This document shows positions 1-5,351 of a stretch of 6,242 nt of DNA, piece by piece. The notes under the pieces were generated by a model, which was given only the letters and a program-made list of their open reading frames with translations, had not been told where the DNA came from and ran no database searches. A program made the position numbers and the translations under genes. Origin of the DNA: an uncultured Clostridia bacterium (GTDB lineage: Bacteria; Bacillota_A; Clostridia; Christensenellales; CAG-138); contig CALFIV010000045.1 in the NCBI GenBank assembly GCA_937877295.1, positions 1 to 6,242 on the forward strand, written 5' to 3'. How positions within the stretch are numbered: position 1 is the first letter of the stretch; each line of letters opens with the position of its first letter.

Positions 1-83
1 GATGTGGTTGTATTCCGACATGCCTCGCCGCTGTGCTCTGATCTTGCGCGCGCTTCGGGCTGTCCAAGGCCGGCGGTGAGGAT
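1..83 (+). pseudogene. Upstream part of the LTD-CotH gene, out of frame by a (GC)4 tract
   Basis: Frame 1 is open from base 1 and reads DVVVFRHASPLCSDLA. The downstream frame has a TGA at 39-41 and then reads ARFGLSKAGGED straight into the CDS that starts at 84. Joined together, these resemble the second half of an LTD: compare LLIFLAGN and LSAAGETVYLV in the next LTD of the same protein. The two frames meet at GCGCGCGC, positions 46-53. Removing one GC unit gives a continuous reading frame through DLARFGLSK. The gene is therefore frameshifted here, by a real 2-bp expansion or by a sequencing or assembly error. The 5' end of the gene lies outside the window. Confidence 0.65.
46..53 (+). repeat. 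(GC)4 dinucleotide tract at the frameshift point
   Basis: Four GC units lie exactly where the LTD coding frame switches. Three units would restore the frame. Such a tract is short for efficient polymerase slippage, so a sequencing or contig-edge error is at least as likely as a genuine mutation. Confidence 0.6.
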
Positions 84-2528
84 GTGACGCTGTTTTTCGC
101 AAACGGAACGGTCGCCGATACGGTGCTGACCGTCCGCACCGAACGGAATCAGTCGTATGCCCGCACTGCGGACGGAAGCTGGACCGCCACGTATGACGTC
201 ACGCCCGGCTTTGCCAACACGTCCGAAGGCCGCGAAGCATACGTACGCTCGCTCGGGTTTTCGGAAATGTCCGTCCGCATCACGGAGCTGATGGCGGACA
301 ACAAGTCGATCCTTGCCGATGCTGCCGGCAGATTTCACGACTGGGTCGAGCTCTGCAACACCGGCGACCGGGCGGTCGCGCTGTCCGGCTGGTTTCTGTC
401 GGACGATGAAACCGATCTGACGCAATGGAAGATCCCCGATTGTACGATCGAAGCGGGACAGCGGCTTTTGATCTTTCTTGCGGGCAACCTCGACGGCGAG
501 ATCGACGGCGCGCTGTTTGCGCCGATGTCGCTCTCCGCTGCGGGCGAGACCGTGTATCTGGTTGATCCGATCGGGCAGATCCGCGATCGGGTGACCTTCG
601 ATGCGATAGAGGAAAACCGTTCCCTTGTCATCGATCCGCAAAGCGGCGCGCAGCGCGTAAGCATCTGTCCGACGCCCGGATTCGCCGATACCGACGACGG
701 CTATGCGCAGTTTTGTGAAACGCTGGTTTCCGGCGGCGCGCTTGCGATCTGGGAGGTCATGACCGCAAACGATGCGTATCTGCCGCAGTCGGGCGAATTC
801 TTTGACTGGCTCGAGCTCAAAAATACGTCTTCCGAACCGATCCGGCTCGGTGCTTTCAGCATTTCGGACGATTCCAAGCATCCCGACCGCTGCCCGCTGC
901 CGGACGTTACGCTTGCACCGGGCGACTTTTATCTGGTCATTCTTTCGGGCCATGCCGCATACACGACGCAGCGCGCGTTCCATGCGGACTTTGCGCTGAA
1001 CGCGCAGGAGGACAGCCTGTTTCTCTTCGAAAACGGCAGATTGATCGATTACGCGCATCTGTATGCGCTGCCGTACCGCACCACCTACGGCCGCAGCGCA
1101 AATCACGGCGGCTTCTTCTACATGTCCCCCACCCCCGGCGCGGAGAATGAAAGCGGCAGCCGCATGGTCAGCGCTGCTCCGACGGCGTCGGTCGCCCCCG
1201 GCGTATATCAGAGCGCAGCCGGTATCGACGTTACGCTCGAAGCCGGCGGCACGATCTATTACACGACCGACTGCAGCGACCCGACCGAGCGCTCCGCCGT
1301 GTACACCGGTCCGGTTCATCTCGATCGCTCCGCGATCATCCGCGCCGTCTCCTATGAGCCGGGCAAAAAAGAGAGCGGCGTCGTTACACTCAGCTATCTG
1401 CTCAACGAGCCGCATGACCTGCCCGTTGTGAGCCTTGTGACCGATCCGTGGCATCTGTGGGATTCCGCAAAGGGCATATATGTGGACAGCATTCACCGCA
1501 AGGAGATCGAGTATCCGGCAAGCGTGGCGTATTTCGGCGACGACGGCACGTGGGCAAAGGAATGCGGCATCAAGATGCACGGCGTTTCCTCGCTGAAGGA
1601 CATCGACAAGCATTCCTTTACCGTCAAGTTCAGCGGTGTCTACGGCGGTCCGCTGCACTATGACGTGTTCGGCGACGGCGAGGTGACGACCTTTCAGTCC
1701 GTCATATTGCGCGCCGACTATGAGAGCACGTGGGCGTCGTTCATCCGCGACAATATGCTGCACAGTATTGCCAAACAATACAGTCCGACCATGCTGTCGC
1801 AAAACTACAAATACGTCGTTCTGTATCTGAACGGCAGCTATTGGGGCATCTACGCGATCCGCGAGCAGTATACGCCGTTCTATTATGCATCGAATCTCGG
1901 CGTGCCGGAGGACACCGTCACCGTGTGCAAGAATTATATGACGAGCGCAGACGGGCTTGCGGACGTATACCGCTATGTCATGCAGCACGACATGAGCAAC
2001 GCGGCGCATTACGCGTACGTTGCCGAGCGATTGGATCTTTCGAGCTTCATCGACTGGGCGATCTTTGAGGCATACTGCGGAAACTCCGACATCAGCGGCA
2101 ATGTTCGCTATCTGTACAGCTCCGTCGACGGAAAATGGCGCTGCGGCCTGGTGGACGCCGATCTCGGATTCTTTCACCAAAATGCGTTCTCCTATGTGCT
2201 CGACGCGCCGCAGGTCGGGACGCTGCTGCAAAGGCTGTTGAAAAACGAGACGTTCCGGGCGCAGCTTCTGACAAGGCTGTCGGAGCTGCTGTCCACCGGC
2301 CTGTCGGACGCGTCCGTCACCGCCAGAATCGATGAAATGGCGGCCATGATCCGCAGCGAGATCCCGTTCGAAAAGCAGCGGTGGCCGAAGGTCGGCAACT
2401 GGGAAAACCTGATCGTTTCGCTGAAGGGCTATGTCAACGGCCGCTCCCGCAAAATCATCAGCAGCATCCGCAGCGAGCTCGGCGTTTCCAACGCCGAGGC
2501 ACAGCGATACTTCGGCAGCCTCGCATAA
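84..2528 (+). CDS. Lamin-tail-domain / CotH kinase-like surface protein (5' partial)
   Basis: Seen: 814 residues from GTG 84 to TAA 2526-2528. Residues 1-60 are the C-terminal part of a lamin-tail (LTD) domain. Two full LTDs follow at about 64-215 and 219-357, each with a D-W-[VL]-E-L core and ending in a T-P-G linker (T40, T197, T350). A chitobiase/hexosaminidase C-terminal-like module lies at about 362-440 (IYYTTDCSDPT at 391-401; family members usually have G where C397 is). A CotH kinase-like domain spans about 446-797, with LNGSYWGIY at 582-590, R555-D556, and a D-A-D acidic motif at 691-693. Known: CotH proteins are atypical protein kinases, and Bacillus CotH phosphorylates spore-coat proteins. 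LTD-CotH fusions occur in non-coat, probably extracellular proteins of anaerobic Firmicutes. Inferred: secreted, but the signal peptide lies off the window and no C-terminal anchor is visible. GTG 84 is only the first in-frame start codon. LTD-like sequence (GLSKAGGED) precedes it directly, so the true gene begins upstream (see 1-83). Confidence 0.9.
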   Translation: MTLFFANGTVADTVLTVRTERNQSYARTADGSWTATYDVTPGFANTSEGREAYVRSLGFSEMSVRITELMADNKSILADAAGRFHDWVELCNTGDRAVALSGWFLSDDETDLTQWKIPDCTIEAGQRLLIFLAGNLDGEIDGALFAPMSLSAAGETVYLVDPIGQIRDRVTFDAIEENRSLVIDPQSGAQRVSICPTPGFADTDDGYAQFCETLVSGGALAIWEVMTANDAYLPQSGEFFDWLELKNTSSEPIRLGAFSISDDSKHPDRCPLPDVTLAPGDFYLVILSGHAAYTTQRAFHADFALNAQEDSLFLFENGRLIDYAHLYALPYRTTYGRSANHGGFFYMSPTPGAENESGSRMVSAAPTASVAPGVYQSAAGIDVTLEAGGTIYYTTDCSDPTERSAVYTGPVHLDRSAIIRAVSYEPGKKESGVVTLSYLLNEPHDLPVVSLVTDPWHLWDSAKGIYVDSIHRKEIEYPASVAYFGDDGTWAKECGIKMHGVSSLKDIDKHSFTVKFSGVYGGPLHYDVFGDGEVTTFQSVILRADYESTWASFIRDNMLHSIAKQYSPTMLSQNYKYVVLYLNGSYWGIYAIREQYTPFYYASNLGVPEDTVTVCKNYMTSADGLADVYRYVMQHDMSNAAHYAYVAERLDLSSFIDWAIFEAYCGNSDISGNVRYLYSSVDGKWRCGLVDADLGFFHQNAFSYVLDAPQVGTLLQRLLKNETFRAQLLTRLSELLSTGLSDASVTARIDEMAAMIRSEIPFEKQRWPKVGNWENLIVSLKGYVNGRSRKIISSIRSELGVSNAEAQRYFGSLA

Positions 2529-2545
2529 CCGATCCGAAACAAGCA

Positions 2546-2705
2546 AAAGGGTCTGTTAAAAAAGTCCAAACCATGTCATCCTGAGAAACTTGTTTCGAAG
2601 GATCTCTGCGCGAAAAGCCTTGTTGAAGGCACTTCAATCTTACGTTCAGAGATTCTTCGCCTTTTCCAAAGGTTCAGAATGACAGGCTTTTTTAACAGAC
2701 CCTTT
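2546..2705. mobile_element. 160-bp MITE-like palindromic repeat with 19-bp terminal inverted repeats
   Basis: Seen: the ends are a perfect inverted repeat, aaagggtctgttaaaaaag at 2546-2564 and its reverse complement at 2687-2705. Inside, imperfect arms continue the symmetry: tgtcatcctgag (2574-2585) pairs with ttcagaatgaca (2673-2684), and cgaaggatctctg (2596-2608) pairs with cagagattcttcg (2647-2659, 12 of 13 matching). A small stem, gcctt-gttg-aaggc (2617-2630), lies in the central loop. No protein-coding capacity is evident. Known: GTCATTCTGAG...CGAAGAATCTC sequences are a familiar class of dispersed palindromic repeats in many bacterial genomes. Inferred: a non-autonomous element moved by a transposase elsewhere that recognises the ends. 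No clear target-site duplication is visible at the boundaries chosen, so the exact ends are uncertain by a few bases. Confidence 0.75.
2558..2693. terminator. Possible bidirectional terminator formed by the palindromic element
   Basis: The inner arms of the element (about 2574-2608 with 2647-2684) can form a long imperfect stem. On the + strand they are followed by six T residues at 2688-2693, and on the - strand by six T residues at 2563-2558. The element sits between two converging transcription units, and no other terminator-like hairpin is visible between them. The stem is longer and less GC-rich than a typical intrinsic terminator, so this role is an inference. Confidence 0.35.
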
Positions 2706-2753
2706 CTTTTCCGTTCCGAACGGCAGTTTCAAGAAGACGGTTTGCCGATGCAT

Positions 2754-2801
2754 TCAGTAATCAAAGACATGGACGCCGACGCAGGATTCATACGCCTGCA
2801 T
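2754..2801 (-). CDS. 15-codon ORF after the flavoprotein gene; possible remnant of a further operon gene
   Basis: Seen: on the minus strand, GAGGAG (2815-2810) overlaps the stop codon of the flavoprotein gene. ATG 2801 follows after 8 nt and opens a frame reading MQAYESCVGVHVFDY, ending in TGA at 2756-2754. The Shine-Dalgarno and spacing match those of the other operon genes, so translation initiation looks plausible. The peptide matches no family I recognise. It ends about 50 bp before the palindromic element. It may be the surviving 5' end of a deleted gene, a small peptide, or chance. Confidence 0.25.
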   Translation of the reverse strand: MQAYESCVGVHVFDY

Positions 2802-2809
2802 ATCCGTTT

Positions 2810-2815
2810 CTCCTC
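2810..2815 (-). promoter_or_regulatory. Ribosome binding site GAGGAG at the end of the flavoprotein gene
   Basis: GAGGAG spans the last bases of the flavoprotein stop codon and lies 8 nt before ATG 2801. It is notable because no recognisable gene of normal length follows it. Confidence 0.35.
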
Positions 2816-4193
2816 AATGCGGCTGTGTTTCGTCCAGCACCTTTTTGTAGGGCAGCAGCATGCCCTCGGTCATCTTGTTTCCGAGCTTCTTCTGCAGCTT
2901 TCGGCTTCTCATCATCGCGCCGACCAGATACATGCCGATCATGCGGCCTCTGCGCTTCTGCGGGAAATCGTAGAATCCATGCTTTTTATAAAAGCGATGG
3001 TCCTCGCGCATCAAGCCCTGCATCATGTAGATCAGATCGCGAAAAACCTTCATGCCGCCGACGCCGTAAAATGTCCTCGGCAGTTGAAATCCCTCTGACG
3101 CGCCCGACGGCAATGCATACCGAAGCCGCAAAGCCAGCGCCTCAAGCTCCGCCGCGGGATCGGTTTCGTTCGTAGCGACGCCCGCAAGGTAGTTGCCGCC
3201 GACCTCGGCGCGCGCCTCGATCAGCATGCGTAGGTTCGGTTCTGCATCATAGCTGCCGTCGATGATGTAGCCCACCGGCTTGCCCATCGTCACCGTGCGG
3301 TGACCGTTGCAGAACTGCCGGTCGTCGAAGAGCTTCATGCGGCTGCCCATCGAATGGTCGCGGATCGAAAACGCGTAGACGATCGCTTCCGTGCTTTGGA
3401 TCTTCTCGCGCAAAAACGAATCGAATCCGTCCTTATAGATGCATGTACCGTCCGCCGCGCAGTGAAAGCAGCCTAAGCAGCCGCCCGCAAACGGGAACTC
3501 GCTGAGATCGACGAGCACCGTCTGATCATCCGTCACAGCGCGGAAGCGCTCGACCATCTCTCTGAGCGCCTCGCTTCGAAGATCCGCAACGATCGCGATC
3601 TTCCGGCCGACGCGAAACTCCGGTTTCTCGGTACGCATCGGTTTCAGCGGCGCGGGCACAAACGGCGTTTGCTCCGCAAGGGGCGGATAGAACGGACGCT
3701 CCCAAAGCTTGTTCCGTACCTGCCAGAGCAGGTGCTCGAAGAAGTCCGCCGCCTGCTTGCGTCCCTCCGGCTTTAAAAGGTCCTCCATGTCCGCGGAAAG
3801 CCCGCCGAGATACTTTAGCCCGAGGTCGTCGCAGTTGTCGCGGATGAAGCGGTGCGCCGTCACGTCATAGAAGTGCAGCGAGGTCGTGATCTGCGCGGCG
3901 TACTTGCCCGATACATCGACGCCGTATTCTTTCATGAGCTCGAGGAAGCGGTGCAGCTGCGACGGCATCAGAAACGTATAGACCGGATACGTAAAGAGAA
4001 GCAGCTCCGCCTGTTCGAGCGCTGTCTTTACCTTGGAAAAATCCTTCTCGATGCTTTTGATGCGCTGCCCGACGTGCAAAATCTCAAAGCGCGTATCCTC
4101 ATAGCCGGTGAAGCGCTTTTCGAGATAGCGCACCGTCTGCAGCGTGATGCTGTTCTCGCCCTTGGGCGAGCCGTTCAAAACGAGGATCTTCAT
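2814..4193 (-). CDS. Tandem flavodoxin-fold NAD(P)H-dependent oxidoreductase / iron-sulfur flavoprotein-like
   Basis: Seen: 459 residues with two flavodoxin-like halves. The N-terminal half (1 to about 185) opens with MKILVLNGSPKGENS, the beta1 strand and phosphate-binding loop typical of NADPH-dependent FMN reductases, and has a TYPVYTFLMP loop at 68-77. The C-terminal half (about 196-360) starts with GRKIAIVADLRSEAL, then carries a compact cysteine cluster C239-x2-C242-x2-C245-x5-C251 and an MKLFDDRQF segment at 286-294. The last ~90 residues are basic and extend beyond the fold. Known: FMN reductases and iron-sulfur flavoproteins transfer electrons through FMN; cysteine clusters of this kind bind 4Fe-4S in the latter. 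Inferred: a cytosolic flavin, possibly Fe-S, redox protein. Start: ATG 4193 is preceded by GGAGGG and overlaps the previous gene's stop as ATGA, indicating translational coupling. The frame is open further upstream, but that stretch lies within the previous gene and reads as arginine-rich non-homologous sequence. Redox substrate unknown. Confidence 0.92.
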   Translation of the reverse strand: MKILVLNGSPKGENSITLQTVRYLEKRFTGYEDTRFEILHVGQRIKSIEKDFSKVKTALEQAELLLFTYPVYTFLMPSQLHRFLELMKEYGVDVSGKYAAQITTSLHFYDVTAHRFIRDNCDDLGLKYLGGLSADMEDLLKPEGRKQAADFFEHLLWQVRNKLWERPFYPPLAEQTPFVPAPLKPMRTEKPEFRVGRKIAIVADLRSEALREMVERFRAVTDDQTVLVDLSEFPFAGGCLGCFHCAADGTCIYKDGFDSFLREKIQSTEAIVYAFSIRDHSMGSRMKLFDDRQFCNGHRTVTMGKPVGYIIDGSYDAEPNLRMLIEARAEVGGNYLAGVATNETDPAAELEALALRLRYALPSGASEGFQLPRTFYGVGGMKVFRDLIYMMQGLMREDHRFYKKHGFYDFPQKRRGRMIGMYLVGAMMRSRKLQKKLGNKMTEGMLLPYKKVLDETQPH

Positions 4194-5338
4194 GCCTGTC
4201 CCTCCGGTTCGTCGTATTCGCCGTATTCGCAGCCGATGTGCGTCGCCTCGATCTCGTCGAGCAGCCGGAAGCCTTCGGCTTCGCGCTCGAACAGCTTCAC
4301 CGTGCCCCAGCCGTTGCCGCCGTTCCACAGACGGTTGTGCCGCTTTGCGCCGTCCGGCGATTCGTAATTGACCCAGAGCATGTCGGACTTATTGCAGAAC
4401 ACCTCCGTCTCCATCGCGGCGCGGCGGTTCTCCTGCCGCACATGCCAAACGACGACGTCTTCGCGTTCTTCAAACGAGAACTGCGTTTTGACGTTCAGCC
4501 ACACATGCGAAAAATTGAAATCGAACTCTCTGCCCTCATACCAGAACACGCCGAGCAGCCGCCGGTCGAGCGGAACAAAATAGATCTTCGGCCGTCCGCC
4601 GCCGATGTCGAACACGGAATTTTCAAGCGTCTTGCCCGTGATGCGGCTCTTTAAACAGCTTGACGCGAGCCACACCCAAGGGCTCGTGAAATCGCGGCCC
4701 CAGTTCTTGTCCGCGTAGCCGAAGCTTTTTTCGGGCGTAACGGTATAGGCTCTGCCGTTTAAACGGATCGTCCCGGAGAACGCGGACTTCATCCCCTCCG
4801 CGTGCCAGTACATGGCAAACGCCTCGGCGTCGCGCAGCGGCTTACTTGCGCCGTATCCCACATTGAACGCGATCTGCTTGTCGACGGAAAGATCCCATTC
4901 CATTTCGCCCGCGTCGCACATCCATTCGGGATGCGCCGCCGCTTCCTCCGGCGTAATCGAAACGCTGCCTTTTAAGCGCGTTTCCGAAGCAAAGCAGTCG
5001 CCCGCCTCGATCTCGTACGGCGCGTCGCCGTGCATGCGTACGTCGTTCCATGCAAAAAAGCGGTGCAGCTGGCACTTATGACGCCCCCAGCAGCCGGCCT
5101 TGACCATCAGATACGACGGCTTGATTTCCGCCGCGCGGTTTTGGGGAAGCTGCCCGAGCACCGGTTCTGTGCCGCCCAGCGCAGGATTGCAGACAAAGAA
5201 TTCGACAAAAAACGGCGTATCCTCGCCGGTTTCGGCGTCCTGCGCGGTGAACGAATGCCACCACCAGTCATAGCCCTGCCGGCTCAACGGTCCATGCAGC
5301 ATGCACGCATTTCTTGTGATATCGTGATGATTGAACAT
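4190..5338 (-). CDS. Tocopherol cyclase / CrtC-like lipocalin-fold protein
   Basis: Seen: 382 residues with no signal peptide or membrane segment. The N-terminus has an aromatic-rich stretch, DWWWHSF (24-30). The central signature at 177-227 reads YWHAEGMKSAFSGTI, then VTPEKSFGYADKNWG (200-214), then PWVWLASS (220-227). The C-terminal part is beta-rich and ends with ATHIGCEYGEYD (365-376). Known: a [DE]-x-N-W-G segment followed by a W-rich strand is characteristic of the tocopherol cyclase and carotenoid 1,2-hydratase (CrtC)/AttH-like superfamily, whose double beta-barrels bind isoprenoid or other lipid substrates. Inferred: it binds or converts a hydrophobic molecule. Tocopherol itself is very unlikely in an anaerobic Firmicute. 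Start: ATG 5338 has AAGGAG 5 nt upstream, and the in-frame extension to 5428 would overlap the preceding gene by about 77 bp with no similarity. It lies 13 bp after the acyltransferase gene and overlaps the flavoprotein gene by 4 bp. Fold assignment is moderately secure; enzymatic function is unknown. Confidence 0.9.
   Translation of the reverse strand: MFNHHDITRNACMLHGPLSRQGYDWWWHSFTAQDAETGEDTPFFVEFFVCNPALGGTEPVLGQLPQNRAAEIKPSYLMVKAGCWGRHKCQLHRFFAWNDVRMHGDAPYEIEAGDCFASETRLKGSVSITPEEAAAHPEWMCDAGEMEWDLSVDKQIAFNVGYGASKPLRDAEAFAMYWHAEGMKSAFSGTIRLNGRAYTVTPEKSFGYADKNWGRDFTSPWVWLASSCLKSRITGKTLENSVFDIGGGRPKIYFVPLDRRLLGVFWYEGREFDFNFSHVWLNVKTQFSFEEREDVVVWHVRQENRRAAMETEVFCNKSDMLWVNYESPDGAKRHNRLWNGGNGWGTVKLFEREAEGFRLLDEIEATHIGCEYGEYDEPEGQA
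4200..4205 (-). promoter_or_regulatory. Ribosome binding site of the flavoprotein gene
   Basis: GGAGGG on the minus strand lies 6 nt before ATG 4193, inside the last codons of the lipocalin-like gene. It fixes the start at 4193 rather than at the upstream in-frame start at 4328. Confidence 0.75.
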
Positions 5339-5343
5339 AATCG

Positions 5344-5349
5344 CTCCTT
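5344..5349 (-). promoter_or_regulatory. Ribosome binding site of the lipocalin-like gene
   Basis: AAGGAG on the minus strand lies in the 13-bp gap after the acyltransferase stop codon, 5 nt before ATG 5338. It supports this start over the longer in-frame alternative at 5428. Confidence 0.8.
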
Positions 5350-5351
5350 TT

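Noticed and set aside
2711..2723. Small palindrome ccgttc-c-gaacgg as a terminator
   Set aside because: The stem is short, the loop is too tight, and no T tract follows on either strand; probably chance.
2679..3098. + strand ORF starting inside the palindromic element
   Set aside because: It starts in the repeat and runs antisense to the flavoprotein 3' end; it has low complexity and no family features.
4194..4328. N-terminal extension of the flavoprotein gene to the start at 4328
   Set aside because: The extension is arginine-rich shadow sequence within the preceding gene. The MKILVLNGSP start with GGAGGG at the right distance is clearly the true one.
3852..4367. + strand ORF opposite the flavoprotein/lipocalin junction
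   Set aside because: It spans the antisense of two genes whose junction is an ATGA overlap and has no ribosome binding site or motif of its own.
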